64,000 bases of DNA from the NCBI GenBank assembly GCA_034509755.1, contig CM067555.1, forward strand, positions 566,142 through 630,141, written 5' to 3'. The first letter of the stretch is position 1. Each line of letters starts with the position of its first letter. Both the position numbers and the translations under genes were made by a program. Shown here piece after piece: positions 11,641 to 23,200 of this stretch. This stretch comes from Anisodus tanguticus. Taxonomy: Eukaryota > Streptophyta > Magnoliopsida > Solanales > Solanaceae. The notes beneath the pieces were generated by a model. The model worked only from the letters and a program-made list of their open reading frames with translations, ran no database searches and was not told where the DNA came from.

Positions 11641-12307
11641 AGATTTGGATATCCTGTTGATTACAAGTTCACTAAAACAAGAAATCTGTTGTCTGATGTG
11701 TTCTAGTGGACCAACCCAACAACACACCCATTCCTGCTACTACTCAACCAATTGAAGCATCAACTCATGGCTTCAATAAGGACCAATATGCTCATCTACT
11801 CAATCTATTCCATCAATCTCAGTCTTCTCATGGTTTTTCCAATTTCGCATCACATTCTCCTATGAATGGTGCTATGCATGGCTTTACTCCAGAACAATAT
11901 GAGCATCTTATGACAATGTTCCAACAGTCTCAGATTTCTACTAGATCTCATGGCTTTGCCAATTTTGCAGCTCCTTTCTCTACATAAGGGAACTTTGCAT
12001 GTATGCCTTGTGGTTCTGTTTTTAGTGCTGATGGATATATTGTATGTGTTTCCTCATTAGTTGGTACAAATCCTTGGATATTAGACTCGGGAGCCACAAA
12101 CCACATGACACCTCACAAACACCTATTCCACAACCTTACACCTCTTGTTATTTCTTTCCTAATCACTTTGCCCAATGGTTATAAAGTAAAGGTTATTTCT
12201 ACTGGGTCATTACAACTCAGAAAGGATATTACCTTACACAATGTACTATTGGTGCCTTCGTTTCAATTCAACCTAATTTCCATCTATCAACTTCTTAAAC
12301 AATTACA

Positions 12308-13726
12308 ATGCTTAGCTACATTTTCCATTTCTGCTTGCTATTTGCAGGGCTCTTCTCTAAAGTGCGGTCTCTGGAGATTGGTAAAGCTATTAATGGACTA
12401 TACTACTACCAAGCTCAGGATATGCCATCTTTTCCATGTACTAGTACTAATTCTGATGTTGTTTCCACTTGTAATTCATTCAATGTTTCTTGTGATGTTA
12501 ATAACCCTATTGTTCCATCTTATAATATATCATCTCACATGAATAAAGTGGATTCGTTTTGGCATCAAAGACTAGACCATGTTCCTTATCACAAAATGAA
12601 ATCCATTCCATTTCTCAGTTCACAAGTATCTTCCAAACAATCCTTTGAATGTCATATATGCCCTATGGAAAGGCAACAAAGGTTGTCATTTCCTACCAGT
12701 GAAATACATACCACTGCCCCTTTTCAACTACTTCATGTTGATACCTGGGGACCTTATAACACAAGAACTTATAATGGTTTCAGGTATTTCATCACTTTTG
12801 TAGATGATTTCACAAGAGTGACATGGACACATTTGATGTCCACTAAAGGCAATGCTCTGTCCATTATTAAAGCCTTTATTTCAATGATCAAATTACATTT
12901 CAATTCCATTATTCACACAATCAGATCTGATAATGCTTTTGAGCTAGGAAATAGTCTAGAAGCTTTCTCATTCTTTGCAGAAAATGAAATTTTACACCAA
13001 ATCACTGTCCCTCATACCCCTCAACAAAATGGTGTTGTTGAGAGGAAACACAAACACCTACTTGAGACTTCAAGAATTCTTTTATTTCAGTCAAAACTTC
13101 TACACAAATATTGGAGTGAATGTGTCCTGACTGCAACTTACACTATCAACAGACTTTCCTCTTCAGTTCTACAAAATCTTTCCCCCCATGAAAAGTTTCA
13201 TGGAATTCCTTCCTCATACAATCATCTCAATTCATTTGGCTGTCTCTATCATGCTACTGCTCCTAAGGTGGGAAGGGATAAATTCCAACCAAGAGCAGAA
13301 ACTCCATGTGTTTCCCTAGGATATCCCTCTGGAAAGAAAGGATATAAACTTCTCAACCTCAACACACGTTCTATCCTCTTCTCTAGAGATGTCTTGTTCC
13401 ATGAACATATTTTTTCTTACTCTTCACCTTCAACTCATATCTTCCCATATCATGTTGTTTCTCATGAAGACATTCCACATTTCACTTCTATTCCTTCTCC
13501 CCTTACATTTCCCACTTCAAGTAACTCCTATGCACTTTCTGATCCCTCTAGTCCTTCCCCTACTCCCTCTTCTCCTGTTCAGTCACCTTCTCCTGACCAC
13601 CCTGATTCTGCTCCTTTTTTCCTCATTCCTCATATTCCACCTTCTGTCCCTCTCAGACAATCCACTAGGACCACGGATAAACCTTCCTATCTGTTTTGCA
13701 GTACAACCCCCTACTCTGTCATCTGA
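12308..13726 (+). pseudogene. Copia integrase fragment (longest surviving frame)
   Basis: A 472-residue frame holds the GAG-pre-integrase HHCC finger, the complete D,D,E integrase core and a Ser/Pro-rich linker toward RT. It opens after a frameshift relative to the protease frame (12003-12542, overlapping) and closes at a stop before RT. It is part of the element at 11641-15844, not a host gene. Confidence 0.75.
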
Positions 13727-15304
13727 TTCCAAGGTTTCCACTAGTGAGATACACATACATGAACCTCAAAACTACGAGCAGGCTGCATCTCATCCTGTCT
13801 GGCAAGAGGTCATGCTACAGGAATTCAAAGCTCTTGAGGCTAATCAGACTTCGGATCTAGTGTCTCTTCCTCCCCACAAGAAGCCCATCTCCTGCAAGTG
13901 GGTCTATAAGATCAAGTAGAAGTCTGATGGCTCTATGGAGAGTACAAGGCTAGATTGGTTATTAGAGGAGATACTCAAAAAAAAAATACATTGACTATAC
14001 AAACTTTCTCCCCTGTAGTCAAGTTCACCACTATCAAATGCCTTCTTTCTCTTGCGGCCAAGCATCACTGGACAGTCTACCAGTTGGATGTTAATAATGC
14101 ATTTCTTCATGGAAATCTCCATGAGGAATTCTATATGAAAATACTCCCCGGTATGTAAGCTGATTGGACTTCTACTTCTTCTACATCTCCTCCTATAGTA
14201 TGCAAGCTCAAAAAGTCTCTATATGGCCTCAAACAAACTTCGAGACAGTGGTTTTCAAAACTGTCTGAAGCCTACTCTAGAGGCTATAATTCCAGTAAGA
14301 ATGATTACTCCTTCTTCACCAAAGGTATTCCTGGTTCTATGTCCATAATTGCAGTCTATGTGGATAATATTCTCCTAGCTGGGGATGATGTGTCTGAATT
14401 GAATTCCCTCAAGGCTTTTCTTGATTCCCAGTTCAAGATCTAGGATCTGTTCACTATTTCTTGGGCTTGGAGGTTACTACTCATCCTCAGGGTTATCTTG
14501 TGTCTCAAAACAAGTTTACCACCGATTTGTTGGCAGAATTCAATTGTCATCATTTCTCTTCTGTAGCCTCTCCCCTTGATCATTCTATCAAGCTGCTTTT
14601 TGACATGGGGGACTCCGTGACAGACCCAAGCTCATATAGGAGATTAGTAGGCAAATTGAATTTCTTACAACACACCAGACCAGACATCTCATTTGTTGTG
14701 CAACACTTAAGTCAGTTCCTTCAGGCTTCTCAAATTCCATATATGATGGTTGGTCTTCATGTCCTAAGGTATTTGATGAAAGCACCAGATTTGGGTATTA
14801 TTCTTTCCAACTCTGCAGATTTTTCACTCAAGACATTCAAACTCTGATTGGGCATCCTGTGCTTTATCAAGAAAGTCAGTTTCTGGGTTTGTGATCACAC
14901 TTCGAAGTTCTCTGATTTCTTGGTAAAGCAAAAAACAACCCATTGTTTCTTTATCATCAGCTGAGGCAGAGTATAGAGCTTTGAGAAAGGTTGTGGCTGA
15001 AATTTCATGGCTGGTTAGATTGCTTGGTGATCTTGGTCTTATTATTGATCATCTTGTGCCACTGCATTATGATAGTCAAGTAACTCTACACATAGCAAGA
15101 AACCCAGTTTTCGATGAGCGCACAAAACATATTGATATTGACTGTCATTATGTCAGAGAATGCCTTCATTCCGGCCTCATCACTTTGCATTTTGTTTCCT
15201 CTGCTGATCAGTTAGCTGACATGCTTACCAAGTCTCTTCCTGGTTGCCACCATCATCCTCTACTTTGCAAGCTTGGCCTGTTTTCACCCTCCAACTTGAG
15301 AGGT

Positions 15305-15595
15305 GCTTCTTTTTTCAGAATGTTTTATCATGGCTTATTCGCTTTTGTTACTCTCATTTTCATACTGCTTTAAATTTCTTATCAAGGTCTGACTGTTTCT
15401 CTTGATTTGCTTGTGCTTGTGCTTGTGCTTGTGCTTGTGCTTGTGCTTATGCTTATGCTTTGTCTTGAGCCGAGGGTCTTTCGAAAACAACATCTCTACT
15501 TACCAAGGTAGAGATAAGGTCTGCACATTCTACCCTCTCCAGACACCACGGTGTGGGCTTCACTGGGTATGTTGTTGTTGTTGTAGTGTATATCA
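15305..15595 (+). mobile_element. TTG-tailed SINE-like retroposon in copia 3' end
   Basis: The segment CAGAATGTTTTATCATGG...TTGTTGTTG has the same order of blocks as the minus-strand copy at 39601-39850. These are GCTTTTGTTACTCTCAT, GCTTTAAATTTCTT, a GCTTGT-rich part, GAGCCGAGGGTCTTTCG, AAGGTAGAGATAAGGTCTGC and CACTGGGTATG followed by TTG repeats. It starts just after the last copia codons (SNLRGA) and precedes the putative LTR. Its inner hexamer GCTTGT is expanded to about seven copies (15409-15458). Confidence 0.7.
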
Positions 15596-15651
15596 AGTGT
15601 GTAGTGTTTAGTTTTAGTTTATTGTATTGGGCTTCTGATGTATTAATAGTT

Positions 15652-15844
15652 TGTTGGCCGAGTCCAAGTGTAAATTAGTAATGACCCGGCCTAATGTAGT
15701 AGGTATAAATAGCTGGTCTTAATTGTTGACCAGCTCAACTAATTCATTTTCTTCTTTTCCCAATAAATACAAAACTCTCTCTTCCAATTAGGGTTTCGCC
15801 CAATTCATATATGCTTCAATGCAGCTCAATATACGAGCTTAACA
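15652..15844 (+). repeat. Putative 3' LTR of the plus-strand copia
   Basis: It begins TGTTGGCCGAG and ends CTTAACA, and contains a TATA-like GTATAAATAG (about 15702) and AATAAA (15762). Size and signals suit a short copia LTR, but no partner copy is in the window. Confidence 0.5.
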
Positions 15845-15849
15845 CATAC

Positions 15850-16580
15850 ACCCTATAAAAGAAAACAATTAAGAGTAGTCACATGATCAAATTGCATAAT
15901 ATAAATGTAAATGGCCAAAGTTCTCAAGCCAAATAGAAATATCAAATGAAGCTCACTTATATTTCGAGTTTCTCTCTCGGGCAATTTATCAAACAGGTTC
16001 CGGTCTTCAATGAAATCTACAACAAAGTTCATTCACCCGTGCAAAGAGGATATTTCTTCGAAAACTGAAAGTGAAGATTACTCATATCTTCTATTTTCAT
16101 AACTGTAATGCTTAACGTATTCTGAGATGCTGTGTTGGCAGTTCATATTTTTTGTTTCTTAAAGGTTTTTGTACACAGAGACAATGTACAGGCTCGACTA
16201 TAACACTATCTATTTATGGACTGGGAAAAGGGTTGAAAATACCCCTCAAGTTTGCATAATTGTAACATTTGTAACCATTTTTACTTGCTTGGTCTAAATA
16301 TGTCCTTATCTCATAAAATAACCTTAGCTAGAGGTGTCAATTTGAGCTCATATTTAGTAACTTGGCTCATTTAACTTATATTTTAGTGAATTGAGTCGCT
16401 CATATTTCTGATTGGTAAATATGAGCTTCAATTTTCTTTTTATTTCATAAAAATATGGGTAAATATGGATAAAATTTTGGTACCCATATATGTGATTTAC
16501 TAGACCTAATAACAACTCATTTTTCTCAAAATAGAAGAAAATGTAAATTTGAGAAAAAATAATTTTCGAATCGATAAAAA
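15850..16580. other. AT-rich intergenic stretch
   Basis: No supported gene. The minus frame at 16354-16635 shows no recognised domain. Text near 16215-16250 (AAAAGGGTTGAAAATACCCC) resembles the ends of the MITE at 17511, suggesting a related fragment. Confidence 0.35.
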
Positions 16581-17041
16581 ATACGTCAATGCACCCACCA
16601 AACCCTAACCCACTCTCCGCCACCCACCCCGCCATCTACACTTACCCCCACCCCTACCCTACCTACCCACCTCCACCACCCCTACCCCTTGCTCCCTAGA
16701 CACCCACACACCTCTATGTCATCCTTTACTCTCTCTCCCCCGGCCCTTTAGATGATGAATACGTCGAGATGAATTCGTTAAAAAAAATGAGATGGAAAAA
16801 AAAATCTACTCCCCCACCCACACCCACCCAACTATCACCACCTTGCCCCCACATCCCCCCCCCCCCCCCTGAATTTTTTATTCTGTATATTTTATTGTAC
16901 TTTTCAGATCTCACGCTGTGAGATTTCACTGGGTATGTTGTATATTTCATTGTACTTTTATAAAAGATTTATGAAAAATTACAATTGTTTTCTTACCACT
17001 CACCCCTGACCTTTACACCACCACCACACCCCGCCCTCCCC

Positions 17042-17072
<31 letters not shown>

Positions 17073-17080
17073 ACACATTT
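16581..17080. repeat. C-rich low-complexity DNA with poly-C and AC runs
   Basis: Strongly strand-skewed: CCCACC/CCTACC-rich text at 16590-16700, about 14 consecutive C at 16855-16869, and poly-C followed by an AC repeat at 17039-17078. A short end-piece of a TTG-tailed retroposon (TTTCACTGGGTATGTTG) is embedded at 16924-16940. Confidence 0.7.
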
Positions 17081-17109
17081 TCTACAATTTGTCTTTTTAT
17101 CTTACTTTT

Positions 17110-17300
17110 AGTCTGTCTCAAAAAGAGCGTATCTTTCTATATTTAGTAAGTTTTTCAATTTCAAGGCAAGTTTAAGACCACAAGATTTAAAAGGCCCTAC
17201 ACATCTTTAATTTAAGATCACGGGATTTAAAAGTCTCTCTTTATTTCTTAAATTTAGTGTCAAGTCAAACTAAGACACTTAAATTGAGACGGATGGAGTA
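17110..17300. mobile_element. Stowaway-like MITE remnant
   Basis: The left end AGTCTGTCTCAAAAAGAG and the right end AAATTGAGACGGATGGAGTA are imperfect inverses of the CTCCCTCCGTCTCAA type. The intervening text is AT-rich with AAGACCACAAGATTTAAAAG subrepeats. Confidence 0.45.
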
Positions 17301-17510
17301 TAACATTACACTTGAAAAAAATATTACACTTATATAATATGGATAATATGGGCTAACTCATAACCAACCAATCCATTTATCACTCAATCCATATTTACCC
17401 ACATAAAATATGGATAGATTGAAACCCAACCCATTTTTATTCAAATCATCAACCAAACCAAATCCAATCAAAATCACTCATTTGCCACCCCAAATCCACA
17501 TAACTAATTA

Positions 17511-17845
17511 AAGAGAAAAGCGTAAAAAATAACTCTCTACTTTGGGATAAGGGCTAAAAATATCCTCTGTTAAGAATTTGGGTCAAAAATACCCCTCCTG
17601 TCATTAAAGTTTTCAACCGACCCAACTAAATAATAACTCATACATCCCCTTACCCCCCCCCCCCCTAATTCTGTCAAATAATGGAGCGAATTTAAAAAAT
17701 GAAATTGGTTATTTTGGGGGATTTGAGGATTTCCATTAAGAGATATATATTTGAAAACTTTAATGACGGGAAGGGTATTTTTAATATGAAGAATATTTTT
17801 AGCTCTTTCCCAAAATAGAGGGATATTTTTTACCCTTTTCCCTTA
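17511..17845. mobile_element. MITE with about 85-bp terminal inverted repeats
   Basis: The left arm (GAGAAAAGCGTAAAAAATAA...GTCATTAAAGTTTTCAA, 17513-17618) pairs with the right arm (AAAACTTTAATGACGGGAAG...TACCCTTTTCCC, 17755-17842). The flanks are near-identical TAATTAAA-type sequences (17505-17512 and 17843-17852), a probable target duplication. A poly-C run (17646-17666) lies inside. There is no coding capacity. Confidence 0.65.
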
Positions 17846-18462
17846 ATTAAAAGACCAATTAGACCAAATAGTGTACCACCTCCTCCCCTTTCAAATTATT
17901 TAACATGTTAAAAAATGTTATCCGAACCCAACTCCCTTCTTCTCTCAATATTTTTCGATTTTAATGCTTCTTCAATTGATAATGATAAAACAATTACAAA
18001 ATTGAAGGAAAAATTATGTCGGCAGTGGATTTTCATTCTTATGTTGTTGGGGTGCCTTGTTGGGATCATAGCATATAGTTTAGTTATGTAATTTTGAAAC
18101 AATCAGTGGATTTAGTTATGTTATTTTGATGTAATATGAATTTATTTTAGGGTTTGATGGAATCTAATGACATTTGGTGATTTGATGGAATGTGAAAATA
18201 TTTTGTGGTTTAAGGTACTATTATGAATTTTTTTGTTTTACCACATTATGGTTGTGTATCTATATTGAAATTGCTTCTAATGTGAAAATATTAGAGCTTC
18301 TAATCTATATTGCAATAAAATGACAGGTTAAGTTGATTAAAATGACATACAACGTGCTGTATGTGATGCACTACTATTTAACGAAATTGCTTCATAGGTA
18401 CAGCTTCACAAGTTGTGCCCCTCCAATTAGTCTACTCAATTATGCTCGATTATCTAATCAAT

Positions 18463-18690
18463 ATTCCTTCTGTCCCAAAAAAATTATCTTATTTTTCTAA
18501 TTAGTTTGTTCCAAAAAGATTGACATATTTATATATTTAAAAATAATTTAATTTTATGAGATGATTTACAGCCACACAAATATCTAAGACTTGTTTTGAA
18601 CCACACATTTAAAAAAAATCATTTATTTCTTAAACTCCGTGTCAAGTTAAATTAAGATAATATTTTCAAAACGGACTGTGTGAAACAAGA
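18463..18690. mobile_element. Stowaway-like MITE remnant
   Basis: It begins TTCCTTCTGTCCCAAAAAAA and ends AAAACGGACTG. The interior CACACAAATATCTAAGAC...TTAAACTCCGTGTCAAG resembles the interiors at 478-758 and 17110-17300. Confidence 0.45.
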
Positions 18691-19074
18691 CCAGTTTAGC
18701 CAACTAAATAATTATAGGGCTATGATTAGGCCAAGCTATATATATTTGATCTATGTCTTTTGTCTATGTAATTTTGGGAATTTAACAGTATTTTTCTTAT
18801 GTTTCTATTAAATCTTCTATAAACATGCGGAGAGAAAATTAAATTTAAAGTGTGAAAATGTCAAATGACTTGCCTTTTTAAGAAGAAAAAAAGCAAGAGA
18901 TATCCAAGCTAGTAACATCAATCGTAAGTTATTGAACTCATAATAACATATATAGGATAGCAAATTTTGGCAAGTTTTGGGGCAAATAGATACTCGTTCG
19001 TATTTGAATTGATTCGATGGTATTAAACAGGGATAGAAATAAAAGTTTACAAAGTATATAATAATTAATAGGAG

Positions 19075-19690
19075 AAAAATCACCTATACCCCATGAAACC
19101 AAACTATTTACCCGCCTCTGTTCTTATCACTTTCCATGCCCCTAAAAAAATTAAAACTATTTATCCGAGATGTCCCCCCTCCCTCTCAGTTATGATACCA
19201 ACATGGTATATAAATATACTCAGATGGTATCATGAAAGATTGCTTCAATCTTTCTCTTAGTCCTGCATGATATCATCGTGGTATATAAATATATTGAGAT
19301 GGTATATCATGGATGATCATGTTCGTTTATTTAAAAAAATACACTTTTTTAAAAAAAAACTCTATGATATCATTATCTTATATACATATATTGTGATGGT
19401 ATCATGGAGGGTTGCTTCAGTCATTCAATGAGACACTCCTCAAGACCATGATATCATCGTGGTGTATAAATATACTGAGATGATATTGACTATTTTAGTC
19501 CTTATCTTGGTCCTTCATGATACCATCCTGGTATATAAATATACTGCGATGGTATCACAAAGGAAGAGATTTGGGCGAGGGGGTATATCGGGTAAATAAT
19601 TTTGGGCGAGGGGATACAATGGATAATTAGTTTAAAAGGGACATGAGACGGGTAATTAATTTGTTTTTAGGGGTACTTCAATTAGTTTCA
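19075..19690. mobile_element. Unclassified repeat element with five palindromic modules
   Basis: The outer parts look like an imperfect inverted repeat. CACCTATACCCC and ACTATTTACCCG on the left face GGGTATATCGGGTAAATAATT and GGATACAATGGATAATTAG on the right. Between them lie five copies of a 42-bp near-palindrome (see 19191-19559). This could be a non-autonomous DNA transposon, but no target duplication was identified. Confidence 0.4.
19191..19559. repeat. Five dispersed near-palindromic modules, about 42 bp each
   Basis: The modules sit at about 19191-19234, 19265-19310, 19363-19406, 19446-19490 and 19516-19559. Each reads ATGATACCATC, then TGGTATATAAATATACT, then GATGGTATCAT. The ends are inverted repeats, and the centre ATATAAATATA is AT-rich. 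The spacing is 70-100 bp and the copies differ by several substitutions. Confidence 0.7.
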
Positions 19691-20226
19691 CTATTTAATA
19701 TCCATATATTCATGCATGAATCAGAGAGGAGGATGCATCCACACAAAACTAGCAATTAATACATGCCGTGCAAATCATATGCAAAGCAACCGATGAACCA
19801 AAGTCAAGAAATCTTCAATTATATTGTATAATATACTCTTAAAGATTATGTTATTGTTGAAGTATATCATATTTTATCTAATCTAATAAGAAATTTTCCT
19901 TAATTAATGTACTCAAATCCATACAGAGAAGTTTAGGAATATAAACATAGTACTATTCCTTAATTTGAGAGAGTTACCCAAAAATAAAAAATAAAAAGGG
20001 CTTGAAGGGCGGTGGGGTGAGAAGGACACCCCTACCCAAACTCCAAAGGCGTTTAGTCAATTTATAAAAGAAAAAGGCTTAAAGTTGAATAGTTATTGAA
20101 TTAATTTCCAAACAAAATCTTTAAATCTTCTTTCTTTAATTTCCCCACTCATCCTCCTTTTATAGCTTTTGAGAACCCCTAGAATTCTTACAAACAAAAC
20201 ATACCTTTTAATTTTCTCCTCTTCTC
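19691..20226. promoter_or_regulatory. 5' flank of the TBL10-like gene
   Basis: AT-rich, with no repeat recognised. A TATA-like TTTTATAGC at about 20157-20165 lies about 65 bp before the ATG and could position transcription. The final 100 bp are C/T-rich, like many plant 5' UTRs. The assignment is inferred from position only. Confidence 0.35.
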
Positions 20227-23200
20227 ATGGATCTCCAGCCAGTTTCTCCTCATCATCAACAACAAAACACAACTAACAACAATAAACTCTTCTTCTCTTT
20301 CCCCTTAAAATTTGCAAACAAAGATATCTCTCATGCATTATTTTTTTTCTTTTTACTCTTCTCTTCAATTTTTTTCTACAATTTACTAAGCCCACTTGAC
20401 CCTCGGTCTCTTCTTGGCGTTGGTTTTTTGTCCAAAATATTACCCCAAAAATCTGAAAATTCTTCAAAAGCTTGCGATTACTCTTATGGAAAGTGGGTTT
20501 GGGATGAAAGTTATGTTCTTGATCAATATAATGAGAATTGTCCGTTCTTGGATCCCGGTTTTCGATGCCGGAAAAATGGTCGCCGGGATTTAGATTACCG
20601 AAAGTGGCGATGGCAACCTCAAGGTTGTGATCTTCCAAGGTAAGTGCTTGTTAATTTTATTCTTTGATAGGTATGTTCTTTTTGTTTAAGAATATTTTTT
20701 ATGTATGGTATGTACGTTAATTACTATTGCATGTCTCCATGCTTTATTATATTTGCTTGCCTCATTAAAAAAATCCATATTTGTAGTTTTTCCTCCTTTT
20801 TGTCTTATTATCCATTGAATTTCAACTCGTGCAGCATTAACCCTTAAAGATTTCTCAGTTATAAAAAAAAATGGGTAACAAGAGATGACTTTAGTGATAA
20901 GAATGACAATGTGTTGTAATATTTCTTCAGCCCCCACCCCTCCCAATAAAGAAATCAAAAGAAGAAACTAAATTCTTCTTTTATATACTCTACTTACTTG
21001 TTTTCCCTTTTACTAGAAGTATTTTGGAATTTGAAAGGGTAACAAATTTTTTTGTACAGAAAAGGGCCTTTAGTTTCCTTAGAAGTTATGTCAATGTACG
21101 ATGATGCAACAAATGGCTAATTCACAAAGCGTGGCTTTTCTTTGTTTCGATGGATAGTGCTTTCATGTTGTTGAAATCATGAGGTGTGAAAAAGTTGTAG
21201 CTTTATGATTACCTTCAACTTTATTTGTTATGTCGTTTCGTCATGATTTAGTTTTCTTTTTCCTATTAGTTGTTCAAGCACTGATACTATTTGTGCATAC
21301 TAAGATCATTGCCAAATAGATAAATATAACAGCAAGACTATCGAATTATGTTGGGTAACCAATTGATAATTCTCAAGCACATATGAGTTTTAGCTATGGT
21401 GTAAAAAATGCATAAGCAAATAAGGTTATTATAAGCATGTTATTGTAATTTGATGAAAATGACAAATAACCTACTATAATAGGTTAAACAACAACTACCA
21501 TAAATGATCACCTTATCTATGAAATGGTTTAAGTTTACATGATCAAGTTAAGCATTAACTTGCTGAAAATGGTTACTAACGTACTATAAAAGGCTAAATC
21601 ATATATTGACAATGTAAAATATCTTGACATTATCAGATTCCTTTAACTTAAATTATTCCTTTATACATACACTATGTTCGTAAGGATTTATGTGCATTGC
21701 AATATATGCTAGTTGATGTAATCTATGGAGATACATAAAATTACTCTACCTCCATTACCCAATACAAATCAACATGCTGCTTTATTAGGCCAGGTGGACC
21801 CATTATTGTCCTTTTCTTTCTTGTCTTTTTTTTTTCTATCTGTCTTCTCTTTCCTCACAATGCTGGAAAGTTGGAAAAGGAAGTATTTGATTCCTAAACT
21901 TGTCTGTACGAAGTGTGAAGACTCAAATAAACTTTCAAGACTCTGTCACAACTCACAAGTTTTTCAGAAATCCACACCTAACTTTACAGTTTACTAAGGT
22001 TACGAAGATTTGAGTGTGAGCATACTTGTAGATGGTGAACTACACTTGAGCCGGATGAAGCCAGAGCCAACTTTGGTGGATGCCCGCAATGATACTAGGC
22101 AAATCGTCCGTCTTACTTGGATATAATTCAAAGGATCATGTTTCCAAACGAATCCAACTAAACACTAGTTAAACATCTACTATTTCTTTTCTCGTTCTAC
22201 GTGCTGCATGTTATATATTAGGAAATGGGCCCAAGGACTACCAAATCTTTACTAAGAAAATATTGTTCCATTTTTTGGTTTTTAAACTCGGTTTTGTTTG
22301 TTAGTAACATTATAATGTTGCAGGTTCAATGCAAAGGAATTCCTAGAACGGAGTCGAAATGGTCGAATAGTGTTTGCTGGAGATTCAATTGGAAGGAACC
22401 AATGGGAGTCAATGATATGCATGCTAGCACAAGGAGTAACTAACGTATCCACCATAAATGAAGAATTTGGAAACCCCATAACCAAACACAGAGGTTTCCT
22501 CTCTATGAAATTTCATGAGTCCAACCTTACTGTCGAATATTACAGGGTACCTTTCCTAGTAAAAGTCGATCGACCTCCGGCGAATGCATCGAAAGAAGTA
22601 AGAGGGGTTATCAGGCTCGATAAGTTACACTGGTATTTCACGAAGTGGGTTGATGCAGATATCCTTATATTCAATGATGGACATTGGTGGAATGAAGATA
22701 AGACTGTAAAAATGTACGATTTACAAAACATCCCAAATGCTTTAGCAATTTCCTTTTTGTCATTTAAAGTATATCACCCTCCCTCTGGAGTCTGGACAAG
22801 AGAGCTCTTCACTTCCAACCTAAAGACACCAGTTGGGAGAAAACGTAATATGATTACTAGTGGAGTAAAGAAGGTACTTCAGGCAAATGGTCAGTTCTCA
22901 ATTCTAACTTGAGTGGAAGAATGAAGCTCACCTAAAGCTTATAAACTGACCATATAGCAATTCTTAATCGACATAGATTTCTCTTTTTGTGTAATTGAAT
23001 TAGATGAGATTGAACTTTCTTACTCTGACAAGCTCCTACAGTTAAGAAGCTTTTGTAAGCCCTGACTTCATAGGCCACCATGCCCTTGAAGTCCATGACA
23101 AGGCATTACACAGAAAGGGGAACTACCGCGAGCTTAAAGTTAGCTTAGGATACATCTATTTTCTAATATGATGTCTAGTCATGGCTCCCAACACAACGAT

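Larger units (their letters stand above)
11641..15844 (+). mobile_element. Ty1/copia retrotransposon, 5'-truncated, decayed
   Basis: Plus-strand copia pol runs in canonical order across three frames: a gag-type linker (11706-11987), protease with WILDSGATNHM (about 12075-12110), then the integrase zinc finger (HQRLDH...CHIC, about 12560-12665). The integrase core follows with its three acidic sites (HVDTWG at 12737, RSDNAFE at 12924, NGVVERKH at 13030). RT shows LDVNNAFLHG near 14090 and YVDN at 14357-14368; RNase H starts SSAEAEYRAL near 14954 and ends ADMLTKSLPG near 15240. YVDD has become YVDN, a catalytic change. A possible 193-bp 3' LTR is at 15652-15844. No 5' LTR was found. Confidence 0.8.

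Noticed and set aside
13389..13919. Separate Leu-rich membrane protein at 13389-13919
   Set aside because: It is an out-of-frame reading of the Ser/Pro-rich copia linker that re-enters the copia RT frame at its end.
19191..19559. CRISPR-like array
   Set aside because: Repeats are diverged, spacing is irregular and the DNA is plant nuclear. It is more like a transposon-associated palindrome cluster.
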